From Anaerostipes butyraticus (GTDB taxonomy: Bacteria > Bacillota > Clostridia > Lachnospirales > Lachnospiraceae), in contig NZ_BLYI01000047.1 in the NCBI RefSeq assembly GCF_016586355.1, positions 124,001 to 188,000 on the forward strand: a DNA stretch of 64,000 nt, written 5' to 3'. The notes beneath the pieces were generated by a model. It was not told the origin of the DNA. It worked only from the letters and a program-made list of their open reading frames with translations, and made no database searches. This document shows positions 45,733 to 53,725 of the stretch, piece after piece. A program made the translations under genes and the position numbers. Position 1 is the first letter of the stretch. Every line of letters begins with the position of its first letter.

Positions 45733-45769
45733 TTCAGGTTGACCTGAAGTGAAGTTTAAGTGTTAAAAT
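45733..45769 (+). promoter_or_regulatory. Promoter with 19-base spacer and palindrome (MerR-like) before the DUF362 gene
   Basis: TTGACC (45739-45744) and TAAAAT (45764-45769) are 19 bases apart, the stretched spacing typical of MerR-family activated promoters. The spacer holds GAAGTGAAGTTTAAG, loosely symmetric, and TTCAGGTTGACCTGAA (45733-45748) is a perfect palindrome over the -35. No merR gene is in the window. Confidence 0.45.
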
Positions 45770-45810
45770 GATAATATAGCAATTGAAATCATGAAGAGGA
45801 GGGAATTAGC

Positions 45811-46818
45811 ATGTGTGATAAAAAGATAGTTCCGGGAACCGGAGGAGAACATTATATCCCATACGAAGAGCGTACAGGAAATGAGTCTATCGTATATTTT
45901 ACAAGAGATTTATCTGCTGAGGGATTAAAGAAAATTTATAAAAGAGTCAGTGCGGATCTCTCTGGCAAAGTAGGAATCAAACTTCATACGGGAGAGAAAA
46001 ATGGACCGAATATTATTCCGAGGGAATGGGTGAAAGAATTAATTCAGGATGAACTCCCGGATGCTTCCATTATTGAAACAAATACCTATTATGAAGGTGA
46101 CCGTTATACGACAGAACAGCACAGAGAAACACTGAAAGTCAACGGCTGGACCTTCTGTCCTGTGGATATCATGGACGAAGACGGTACGGCAATGCTGCCG
46201 GTAAAAGGCGGAAAATGGTTTTCTGAAATGTCTGTCGGAAAGAATCTGTTAAATTACGATTCCATGCTGGCGCTGACTCATTTTAAAGGTCATACCCAGG
46301 GTGGTTTCGGCGGATCCAACAAAAATATCGGAATCGGATGCGCAGATGGAAGAATCGGAAAGAAAATGATCCACACAACGCCGGGTTCTGATGATATGTG
46401 GGATATCAAGACGGAAGAATTCATGGAAAGGATGACAGAATCTACCAAAGCATCCATTGATCATTTCGGAAAACAGGTAACCTATATTAATGTAATGCGC
46501 AACATGTCTGTATCCTGCGACTGTGAGGGATGCGCTGCCATGCCGGTGGTAACGCCGAATATTGGAATCACTGCATCCACAGATATCCTTGCGGTAGATC
46601 AGGCGTCTGTTGATCTTGTATATGCGCTGAAAGAAGAGGATCACAAAGATCTGGTAGAGCGTATGGAAACCCGTCATGGCCTTCGTCAGCTCACTTATAT
46701 GAAAGAGCTGAAGATGGGAAATGACAAATATATCCTGATCGACATTGATAACAATGATGCCCGCATCACCCTGGAAGACGCGGTAAAAGATGTAAAACCA
46801 TTTGCAGATGAAAAATAA
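45811..46818 (+). CDS. DUF362 domain protein
   Basis: 335 residues, no signal. VGIKLHTGEKNGPNIIPREWVKEL, LTHFKGHTQGGFGGSNKNIGIGCADG and a Cys-rich CDCEGCAAMPVV segment match DUF362. Many relatives carry a C-terminal ferredoxin; here only the short Cys cluster (about 235-240) remains. Biochemical role is not established; a redox or metal function is guessed. AAGAGGAGGG precedes the ATG. Confidence 0.87.
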   Translation: MCDKKIVPGTGGEHYIPYEERTGNESIVYFTRDLSAEGLKKIYKRVSADLSGKVGIKLHTGEKNGPNIIPREWVKELIQDELPDASIIETNTYYEGDRYTTEQHRETLKVNGWTFCPVDIMDEDGTAMLPVKGGKWFSEMSVGKNLLNYDSMLALTHFKGHTQGGFGGSNKNIGIGCADGRIGKKMIHTTPGSDDMWDIKTEEFMERMTESTKASIDHFGKQVTYINVMRNMSVSCDCEGCAAMPVVTPNIGITASTDILAVDQASVDLVYALKEEDHKDLVERMETRHGLRQLTYMKELKMGNDKYILIDIDNNDARITLEDAVKDVKPFADEK

Positions 46819-46836
46819 AGCCTGATCAGGCAGAAG

Positions 46837-46875
46837 AAAAAGAACTTCAGGACACAAGACCTGAAGTTCTTTTTT
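46837..46875. terminator. Bidirectional terminator
   Basis: 15-bp stem AAAAAGAACTTCAGG / CCTGAAGTTCTTTTT with an 8-base loop between the convergent DUF362 and FMN-reductase genes. Confidence 0.93.
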
Positions 46876-46876
46876 T

Positions 46877-47446
46877 TCATTTCCTTAATAAATTTAATAG
46901 AAACGCCATATTCTGCCCTAGATTTTTCATGTTTGCCAAACCTTCGGAATCCGCGTTTACATCACCAGGCATCTGTCCGTAAGCTATGTTCCAGTAAGTG
47001 GAATCAGGAAGAATCATTTCGTGATTCAGGAAAAAATGATTCATGGCATCGACCGCCTGGAGTCCGCCTCCTCTGCGGACTGCTGCGACAGCGGCGCCTG
47101 CTTTATGAGACAGCAGACCAGGATTCATATCGGCTGCGACGGCTGAGCGCTCCAGAAGTGCCTGCATGGCAGAAGAAATATTGGCTGAATAAACGGGAGA
47201 GCCAAGCAGAATGCCGTCAGATGCTTTCATTTTTTCAAAAATATCATAGAAGTCATCATTTTTATGAAAGCAGTTCTTTTGACCGCTGCAGGCCCAGCAT
47301 GCTCTGCAGGGCTCTATTTTATGTTCGGAAAGCTGGATCATTTCTGTTTCAAATCCTTCTTCCTGTAATACATCCAATACCTGCTGAATGAGAATTGCTG
47401 TGTTTCCGTTTTTTCTGGCGCTTCCGTTAATTGCGAGAACTTTTAT
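46877..47446 (-). CDS. NADPH-dependent FMN reductase/flavodoxin-fold protein with ATA at its natural start
   Basis: Reading from ATA at 47446 gives 189 residues starting (I/M)KVLAINGSARKNGNTA, the complete flavin-phosphate loop of this family. GGAGG (47453-47457) sits 6 bases before that ATA and a TAA stands directly before it, so no upstream start exists. The first usual start codon is TTG at 47377, which would remove the flavin loop. A Cys cluster (CRACWACSGQKNC, about 51-63) is typical of iron-sulfur-flavoprotein-like relatives. Either a true non-standard start, a start-codon mutation, or a base error. Product would be a cytoplasmic flavin enzyme. Confidence 0.75.
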   Translation of the reverse strand: MKVLAINGSARKNGNTAILIQQVLDVLQEEGFETEMIQLSEHKIEPCRACWACSGQKNCFHKNDDFYDIFEKMKASDGILLGSPVYSANISSAMQALLERSAVAADMNPGLLSHKAGAAVAAVRRGGGLQAVDAMNHFFLNHEMILPDSTYWNIAYGQMPGDVNADSEGLANMKNLGQNMAFLLNLLRK

Positions 47447-47460
47447 TTATTTCCTCCTTT

Positions 47461-48405
47461 TTAATACCAGTCATGTTTTTCACCGCGGTCCAGGTCATGG
47501 ATCTGCATCATTTCATCATCGGTTAGTTCAAAATCAAAAAGTTCTGTGTTTTCTTTGATGTGCTCTGGATTACTTGATCCGGGAATTACAACAACGCCTT
47601 TCTGCAGATTCCATCGAAGGATTACCTGGGCAGAAGATTTATCGTGGTGTTCTGCAATTTTTGATATAACCGGATCGTTCAGAAGTTCCTGAGTATGGCC
47701 TCTGCCGCCAAGAGGATACCATCCCTGTACCGTGATGCCATGTTCCTGGATATATGGAATAACATCATTTTCCTGATAATATGGATGGATTTCATTCTGT
47801 ACCAGGGCAGGAACGGTATCAACCTGAGGAAGAAATTCTTCCAGTTCTTCTATATACCAGTTCGACAGACCAATGGAATGAATTTTTCCTTCCTTAACTG
47901 CTTTTTCCATGGCTTTGTAAGCTTTTACATCTCCATTCCCGGGATGATGCAGGAGCATCATATCAATATATCCAAGGTCAAGCTGATCTAAGGCCTCTTC
48001 GATGGCGGCTTCCGGATCGGAAAACTGATCCGGATAAAGTTTGGTGATGATAAAGATTTCCTTTCGGGGAACGTCAGATGACCGTACTGCTTCACCTATT
48101 TCCTTTTCATTTCCGTATGCATGAGCGGTATCAATCAGCCGGACGCCATTATTTAATGCGGCTGTAACGGAAGTTTTGCATTCCTTACCATGCAGGCTGT
48201 AAGTGCCCAGACCGTATACAGGCATTTGATAGCCGCTGTTAAGTGTTACGGTTTTAGAATCAAAATTAAAATTTCCTGGAGTTTCTGATGTCTGTCTGGA
48301 TGCTGTCGATGAGGAGTCTGAGGATTTTTTCGTTTTTTCCTGACTGCATGCAGACAGAATGAATAAAAAAGAAAAAGTAATCAGAAGCAGAGTCAGTTTT
48401 TTCAT
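47461..48405 (-). CDS. Aldo/keto reductase with lipoprotein signal peptide
   Basis: 314 residues. The first 20 residues form a lipoprotein signal with lipobox LSAC (Cys20), followed by a Ser/Thr/Lys linker to about 48. The AKR barrel then has the catalytic tetrad region: Asp in LIDTAHAYGNE with its Tyr, Lys in TKLYP, His in LLHHPG; IPGSSNPEHIKEN is the NADP-binding end. Such enzymes normally work in the cytoplasm with NADPH; membrane export is unusual. Sits between the FMN reductase and an acetyltransferase on one strand, 5 bases from the latter. Confidence 0.9.
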   Translation of the reverse strand: MKKLTLLLITFSFLFILSACSQEKTKKSSDSSSTASRQTSETPGNFNFDSKTVTLNSGYQMPVYGLGTYSLHGKECKTSVTAALNNGVRLIDTAHAYGNEKEIGEAVRSSDVPRKEIFIITKLYPDQFSDPEAAIEEALDQLDLGYIDMMLLHHPGNGDVKAYKAMEKAVKEGKIHSIGLSNWYIEELEEFLPQVDTVPALVQNEIHPYYQENDVIPYIQEHGITVQGWYPLGGRGHTQELLNDPVISKIAEHHDKSSAQVILRWNLQKGVVVIPGSSNPEHIKENTELFDFELTDDEMMQIHDLDRGEKHDWY

Positions 48406-48410
48406 GAGGA

Positions 48411-48983
48411 TCAGCTCCTTTTATCTTTAATTCTGCGAATGACTTTTGCGGGAACTCCTCCGACAACTGTCATAGGAGGAACATCCTTTGTAACAACAGC
48501 CCCTGCGCCTATGACTGCCCAGTCTCCAATGGTAACGCCGGATAAGATTGTGGCATTGGAACCAATCCATACATGTTTTCCAATGATAATGGGAGCATAA
48601 TGATTTTTTCTCATTTTAGAAGGTTCCAGGTCGTGATTGATGGTGGCGAGAACAGCGCTGTGGCCGATCATAGTTCCATCGCCAATGGAAATACCGCCTT
48701 GATCCTGAAAATGACAGCAGGAATTTATAAACACATCTTTTCCAAAAGTAATATTTTTTCCGAAGTCAGTATAAAAAGGCGGGAACAGCCGGAAACTGTC
48801 ATCGACCTGTCTGCCGGTCAGACGGCTCATGATTTTGACGATCTCTTCCGGAGTATGATACCGGGTATTCAGTTCCATTCCAATCTGGATGGCTTCCTGA
48901 AATAAAACATTCGCATAAGCGCTTCTTTCCGGGTCATATGGTGCGTTTTCTCTGAATCCTTCAATTACATCTTGAACAGTCAA
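48411..48983 (-). CDS. Maltose/galactoside O-acetyltransferase-family protein (LbetaH)
   Basis: 190 residues. N-terminal helical Maa region (about 1-60), then hexapeptide repeats: FGKNITFGKDVFINSCCHFQD, ISIGDGTMIGHSAVLATINHD (catalytic His), IIIGKHVWIGSNATILSGVTIGDWAVIGAGAVVTKDVP. Transfers acetyl from acetyl-CoA to a sugar hydroxyl. AAAAGGAGGAATTT precedes the ATG. Divergent from the LysR gene, which may control this acetyltransferase-AKR-FMN reductase group. Confidence 0.9.
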   Translation of the reverse strand: MTVQDVIEGFRENAPYDPERSAYANVLFQEAIQIGMELNTRYHTPEEIVKIMSRLTGRQVDDSFRLFPPFYTDFGKNITFGKDVFINSCCHFQDQGGISIGDGTMIGHSAVLATINHDLEPSKMRKNHYAPIIIGKHVWIGSNATILSGVTIGDWAVIGAGAVVTKDVPPMTVVGGVPAKVIRRIKDKRS

Positions 48984-49124
48984 AACGAAATTCCTCCTTT
49001 TGAATTTTATCAGGTAGTTTCATTATAATTGGGGGTATTAGAAATGTAAAATATTTAAAAATTATTTATAGATATTTGAAAAATAAATAACTGAATCTGA
49101 TATACTAAAAAAGGAGGAAATAAA

Positions 49125-50000
49125 ATGGAATTACGAGTTTTGCGTTATTTTCTGGAAGTCGCCAGAGAAAAGAATATTACAAAAACAGCACAGAGGCTGC
49201 ACATTTCCCAGCCGACGCTATCGCGTCAGTTAAAAAATCTGGAGGAAGAACTGGGAAAGAAATTATTTGTACGCACCAATTACAGTATTAAATTGACAGA
49301 AGAAGGACGTCTGCTTCAAAAGAGAGCAGAAGATATACTAGATATGGTGGATAAGACAGCAGAAAAGATAAAAACTTTGGATGAAATCAATGGAGGAGAT
49401 ATTCGTGTTGGCTGTGCGGAATCAAACGGTATTCAGTATTTTATCCGAGCGATTAGAAAACTGCAGAAAGAATATCCTTTGATTCGTTATCATTTTTACA
49501 GCAGCGGTACAGATGCCGTAAATGAAAGACTGGGACAAGGCCTGCTGGATTTTGCGATTATTGTTCAGGAACCAGATGCTGTGAAATATAATTATCTGAA
49601 ACTGCCTTCGATGGACCGCTGGGGCTTGATTATGCGAAAAGACAGTAGTCTGGCAGAGAAGGAATTTATCTGTCTGGAAGATCTGATTCATATTCCTTTG
49701 ATTCTGTCCCGGCAGGCTATGGAGGATGAAATGCCAAGATGGTTTGGGGAAGCGCAGGATAAACTGCATATCGTGGCTACATATGATTTGCTGTTCAATG
49801 CGTCGGTCATGGTTCGTGAAAATTTTGGATATGTATTGGGATTTGACGAACTGATCTATACAGGAAAAGATGGAGAACTGTGTTTTCGGCCGCTGGAGCC
49901 TGCCTTGGAATCACCTATGTATATTATATGGAAGAAATATCAGACCTTTACTCCCGCTGCAAAATTAGTCATAACAGAATTGAAAAAAGAATTCTTATAA
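49125..50000 (+). CDS. LysR family transcriptional regulator
   Basis: 291 residues. N-terminal HTH LRVLRYFLEVAREKNITKTAQRLHISQPTLSRQLKNLEEELG (2-45) and a C-terminal inducer-binding domain from about 90. No conserved Cys pair of the OxyR kind is evident. Faces the acetyltransferase/AKR group across 141 bases and precedes a flavodoxin gene, the usual LysR layout for redox clusters in Clostridia. AAAAAAGGAGG precedes the ATG. Confidence 0.93.
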   Translation: MELRVLRYFLEVAREKNITKTAQRLHISQPTLSRQLKNLEEELGKKLFVRTNYSIKLTEEGRLLQKRAEDILDMVDKTAEKIKTLDEINGGDIRVGCAESNGIQYFIRAIRKLQKEYPLIRYHFYSSGTDAVNERLGQGLLDFAIIVQEPDAVKYNYLKLPSMDRWGLIMRKDSSLAEKEFICLEDLIHIPLILSRQAMEDEMPRWFGEAQDKLHIVATYDLLFNASVMVRENFGYVLGFDELIYTGKDGELCFRPLEPALESPMYIIWKKYQTFTPAAKLVITELKKEFL

Positions 50001-50018
50001 AAAAGACAGAAACCGACT

Positions 50019-50034
50019 ATAAACTATAGGTTAT
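50019..50034. promoter_or_regulatory. Near-palindrome ATAAACTATAGGTTAT upstream of the flavodoxin gene
   Basis: 16-bp almost perfect symmetry, 110 bases before the flavodoxin start; could be an operator. No strong promoter boxes recognised around it. Confidence 0.3.
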
Positions 50035-50143
50035 AACTCTTTTAACGAATGGTTTCTTCTTTTGAGAAACAGACAGGAGTAGAATTATGCTGGAAGAGAA
50101 GCTGTGTGAAACAGCAGTCATAAGAAGATAAGGTGGGAGAAAT

Positions 50144-50653
50144 ATGAAAAAAATGGCAGTAATTTATTATTCCTGGTCTAATGGCAATACAAAGAGGATC
50201 GCGGAGCGGCTAAGTAAAGGAACAGGAGCGGATCTGATCAGGATCGACACCGCAAAGCCATATGAAGGAAGCTATGAAGATGTAGTGGCCCAGGGAAAGA
50301 GAGAAGTAAATGAAGGATATAAGCCGCAGATAAAACCAATTGGCGTAGATTTATCTCAGTACGATGTGATCGCGGTAGGAACACCGACCTGGTGGTATAC
50401 CATGGCTCCGGCAGTCCATACTTTTCTGGAGCAGACAGATTTTACAGGAAAAACCGTGATACCATTTATGACCAACGGCGGCTGGCCGGGACATGTGATT
50501 AAAGATATGAAGAAAGCCTGCAAAGGAGCATCCTTTGCCTGTGAAATGGAAATTAAATTTGATTCCTCAGGAGGAGATCATCTGGAAACTCCGGATAAAG
50601 ATATCGACGCATGGGTCGAGAAGGTAAGAAAAGAAGTGAATCAAAATGCGTAA
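50144..50653 (+). CDS. Flavodoxin
   Basis: 169 residues. FMN phosphate loop YYSWSNGNTKRIA (9-21), aromatic isoalloxazine loop GTPTWWYTMAPAVHTFLE and the GGWPGH loop. No signal peptide, so cytoplasmic electron carrier or NAD(P)H-linked flavodoxin-like enzyme. AAGGTGGGAG precedes the ATG. Next to the LysR gene and overlapping the start of the MATE stump. Confidence 0.93.
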   Translation: MKKMAVIYYSWSNGNTKRIAERLSKGTGADLIRIDTAKPYEGSYEDVVAQGKREVNEGYKPQIKPIGVDLSQYDVIAVGTPTWWYTMAPAVHTFLEQTDFTGKTVIPFMTNGGWPGHVIKDMKKACKGASFACEMEIKFDSSGGDHLETPDKDIDAWVEKVRKEVNQNA

Positions 50654-51002
50654 AAGCGGAAAATTGCAGAAAGAAATAGAAGAAGATTCTGCGGCCAGGG
50701 AAGAGCAGATTTTTGCCAGTGCGGTGGCGGCAGTTTTTCTGTGCCTTTTGGTGTATACGATAACCTTTGTGATCATTGCAGTATTTCAGGCGGTGGGACG
50801 AGGTGTGGAACCGTTTGTTTTGTCCGTTCTCCACAAAGGCTCACTGGATATTGTGCTTTTATTCATTCTGCGCCGGCTGGCAGGTGTGGAGAGAATTCTG
50901 TGGGCAGCGCCGACTGCCGAAGTGATCGCACTGATCACGGGAATCATCATGCTTGCGGCGTTCTGGAAAACGTTAAATATGAAGTATGCGCAGGTGCGTT
51001 GA
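50646..51002 (+). pseudogene. C-terminal stump of a MATE-family efflux transporter
   Basis: 118 residues. VIIAVFQAVGRGVEPFVLSVLHKGSLDIVLL and the two following helices resemble the last three or four helices of MATE multidrug exporters of about 450 residues; the front three quarters are missing. The start (MRKSGKLQKEIEEDSAAREEQ) is hydrophilic and not MATE-like. The ATG lies 8 bases inside the flavodoxin gene, so the stump may be translated by coupling. Could instead be a small membrane protein with a function of its own; I favour a deletion remnant. Confidence 0.55.
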
Positions 51003-51120
51003 CGGTGTCTCTGCGGCTGTGATAGACTGAAAATACAAGGGTTTTCCTTATGACAGGATGAGGAAGATCTTTGTATTTTTTGTTATGGGAATCGATTTTG
51101 CTGAATGTAAGAGGAATGTT

Positions 51121-51795
51121 ATGACAGAAATATATTATGTAGAAGATGATGAAGACATTGCAGGGATTGTAAAAGAATATCTTGAATCACGAAATTTCAA
51201 AGTGACGCTTTACAGGGCCGCAGAGGAAGTAAAAGAATCACTGGGAAAACAGCGTCCGGAGCTTATTTTGCTGGACTGGAATCTCCCGGATGAAGAAGGG
51301 AGCCGGCTTTGCCGGTGGATTCGCTCCAGATGGCAGGATCTGCCGCTGATGTTTCTAACGGTCAGGAATGAAACAAAGGATATTGTAAAAGGATTTCAGA
51401 ATGGCGCAGATGACTATGTGGAAAAGCCATTTGAATTGGAAGTTCTGTATTCACGCATCTGTGCCCTGCTTCGGAGAGCAGGAATTGTTCCCGGGCAGAC
51501 GGTGATATCCTGCGGGAATCTGACCATTGATAAAGAAAAAATGATGGTATTCTGCGGCGGGCAGGAGGTTTCCGTGAGCCGGTCAGAATATCAGCTGCTT
51601 CTTATTTTGATGGAACATAAGGGAATGACAGTGACAAGGCAGAGACTGCTGGAAAAAATATGGGATGAAAATGGAAACTTTGTGAACGATAATACACTGA
51701 CTGTCGCCATGAAACGTCTGCGTCAGAAGCTGAACCAGCCGGCATATATCAAAACCATAAGGAGTTTTGGGTATCGTATGGAGGATGAAATATGA
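51121..51795 (+). CDS. OmpR-family response regulator
   Basis: 224 residues from ATG 51121 (AGAGGAA upstream); the longer frame from 51058 has no family match in its first 21 residues. Receiver Asp52 in LLDWNLPDEEG, Lys in VEKPFE, winged helix VSRSEYQLLLILMEHKGMTVTRQRLLEKIWDE. Cotranscribed with the kinase (ATGA overlap) and upstream of an ABC exporter, the usual order of antimicrobial-peptide sensing modules. Confidence 0.92.
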   Translation: MTEIYYVEDDEDIAGIVKEYLESRNFKVTLYRAAEEVKESLGKQRPELILLDWNLPDEEGSRLCRWIRSRWQDLPLMFLTVRNETKDIVKGFQNGADDYVEKPFELEVLYSRICALLRRAGIVPGQTVISCGNLTIDKEKMMVFCGGQEVSVSRSEYQLLLILMEHKGMTVTRQRLLEKIWDENGNFVNDNTLTVAMKRLRQKLNQPAYIKTIRSFGYRMEDEI

Positions 51796-52964
51796 CAGAA
51801 CGGAAAATGAAGATTCTAATGGGGCTTGCCGCTTTTCTTATTGTCTGTTCTGTCTCTGCTTTTGCAATGTATCAGTATCAGGTGAGAGAACAGTACAGAC
51901 TGCTGGACGCTTTTTGTGAAAGACTGCAGGAAGAACGACCGGATGTGGAACAGACGATGCTGGAAATTATCAAAGAGAAAGATGTTCTGAGAGAATCCGA
52001 AACTTCCGGATATCTGAAAACTTTTGGATATACCCCGTCTGATCTGAAATGGAACCGGGGAATTTTTCTGAAAAGCGCAGGCGCCGGGCTTCTGACAGGA
52101 GGCATTTTATTTTCATGCGTTTTTATATATTGGAAAAAGAATATATTTCAGCGGATCCGCACGCTGACAGAGAATCTGGAAAAAATGAATCATGGGGATT
52201 ATGCGATGTTTCGAAAAGAAACAGAAGGAGAGTTTTCAAAATTACAGGATGAAATCTATAAAACCGTCACATCACTGCGGCAGACACGGGATCACGCAGT
52301 CAGAGCAAAAAATCAGTTTGCGGATCATCTTTCCAATATTGCCCATCAGCTGAAAACGCCGGTAACATCTATTTCTTTGTCTTTGCAGATGCTGCAGACG
52401 ACAAATTCATCTAAATATATTCTTCAAATAAAAAGACAGCTGAATCGATTAAAACATCTGGAAGAAGCACTGCTTCTCCTTGCCCGTATTGATGCGGGGA
52501 CGCTTGTTCTGGAAAAAAGCAAAACCGATGTTTTTACTCTGCTGATGATGGCAGCGGATAATTTGCAGGAATTATCGCTGCAATATGGTGTTTCTATTGA
52601 TGTTTTAAAGACAGAAGAGACAGATATTACGGCAGACCCGGAATGGACCATGGAGGCTGTGATGAATCTGATGAAAAACTGTATGGAACACAGTACGAAA
52701 GGAAGAAGAGTTTATTGTACTTATGAAAAAAATCTGCTGTATACACAGATAAACATATGGGATGAGGGACCAGGTTTTCCGGAAGAAGATATACCGTATT
52801 TGTTTGACCGGTTTTTCAGAGGCAGAAATGCACAAAAAGACAGCACAGGAATCGGTCTTTCCATTGCGAAGGAAATCATTGAAATGCAGAATGGGGTTGT
52901 AAGAGCATATAATCGTCCGCAGGGAGGCGCCTGCTTTGAGATTCGGATATATCAGAGGGAATAG
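51792..52964 (+). CDS. Sensor histidine kinase
   Basis: 390 residues. TM1 about 8-27, outside loop about 28-93, TM2 about 94-113, HAMP-like segment, HisKA with His185 in NIAHQLKTPVTSIS, N-box MNLMKNCMEHS, G1 WDEGPGFPEED, G2 GTGIGLSIAKEI-like DSTGIGLSIAKEI. The sensing loop of about 65 residues is longer than in intramembrane-sensing BceS kinases, so direct sensing of a ligand is possible. Confidence 0.92.
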   Translation: MTERKMKILMGLAAFLIVCSVSAFAMYQYQVREQYRLLDAFCERLQEERPDVEQTMLEIIKEKDVLRESETSGYLKTFGYTPSDLKWNRGIFLKSAGAGLLTGGILFSCVFIYWKKNIFQRIRTLTENLEKMNHGDYAMFRKETEGEFSKLQDEIYKTVTSLRQTRDHAVRAKNQFADHLSNIAHQLKTPVTSISLSLQMLQTTNSSKYILQIKRQLNRLKHLEEALLLLARIDAGTLVLEKSKTDVFTLLMMAADNLQELSLQYGVSIDVLKTEETDITADPEWTMEAVMNLMKNCMEHSTKGRRVYCTYEKNLLYTQINIWDEGPGFPEEDIPYLFDRFFRGRNAQKDSTGIGLSIAKEIIEMQNGVVRAYNRPQGGACFEIRIYQRE

Positions 52965-52978
52965 CCGCTGCTTCCATA

Positions 52979-53011
52979 TGTCACCGGAATGTCATTTTTC
53001 TTTGCTATGAT
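52979..53011 (+). promoter_or_regulatory. TGTCA direct repeats (11-bp period) and -10 box before the ABC genes
   Basis: TGTCA at 52979 and 52990, then TATGAT at 53006-53011, with no good -35. This is the layout of a promoter driven by an OmpR-type regulator, probably the one encoded at 51121. Confidence 0.4.
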
Positions 53012-53041
53012 AAGAAAAAATGAAGTCAAAGGAGGACGGAG

Positions 53042-53722
53042 ATGGAGATTCTCAGATGTGAAGGCGTGATAAAGAAATTTGGAAAAGGGGAAAACCAGGT
53101 GACGGCGCTGAACGGGGTAAATCTGTCAGTGGAACAGGGAGAATTTGCAGCCGTGGTCGGGAGATCGGGATCGGGCAAATCTACACTTCTGCATATTCTT
53201 GGAAGTGTGGACAGCCCGACAGAAGGATCTGTCATAGTGGACGGGGTGGATCTGGGAACATTAAATGCTTCCGAAGCGGCAATTTTCAGAAGAAGAAAGA
53301 TAGGACTGGTCTATCAATTTTATAATCTGATTCCCACATTGACCATTGAAAAAAATATTTTGATGCCTCTGCTGTTGGACAAGCGGAAACCGGAACGGGA
53401 ATATTATGAACAGATTATAAAGACACTGGGGCTGGAGGAAAAGCGAAACATGCTTCCATATCAGCTGTCCGGAGGGCAGCAGCAGAGAGCTGCCATTGCA
53501 AGAGCTCTGATCTACCGTCCGGCTATTTTGCTGGCTGATGAGCCTACCGGGAACCTGGATCGGAAAAATTCCAGAGAAATCATGGATTTGTTAAAAGTAT
53601 TTTACCGGAATCTGAAGCAGACAATCCTGCTGGTCACCCATGATGAAAAATTTGCTTTGGAAGCAGACCGCATTATTACGATGGAAGATGGACGTATCAT
53701 CGCAGATCAGAGCAGGAGGTAG
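53042..53722 (+). CDS. ABC transporter ATP-binding protein (MacB/BceA/LolD class)
   Basis: 226 residues. Walker A GRSGSGKST, Q-loop VYQFYNLIPTLTIEKNI, signature LSGGQQQR, Walker B ILLADEPTGNLD, H-loop VTHD. AAAGGAGG precedes the ATG. Pairs with the FtsX-type permease that starts 3 bases after its stop. Confidence 0.94.
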   Translation: MEILRCEGVIKKFGKGENQVTALNGVNLSVEQGEFAAVVGRSGSGKSTLLHILGSVDSPTEGSVIVDGVDLGTLNASEAAIFRRRKIGLVYQFYNLIPTLTIEKNILMPLLLDKRKPEREYYEQIIKTLGLEEKRNMLPYQLSGGQQQRAAIARALIYRPAILLADEPTGNLDRKNSREIMDLLKVFYRNLKQTILLVTHDEKFALEADRIITMEDGRIIADQSRR

Positions 53723-53725
53723 GAT

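Noticed and set aside
46820-46831. GCCTGATCAGGC 12-bp palindrome after DUF362
   Set aside because: Short, no spacer, directly before a much stronger terminator; likely part of 3' untranslated sequence.
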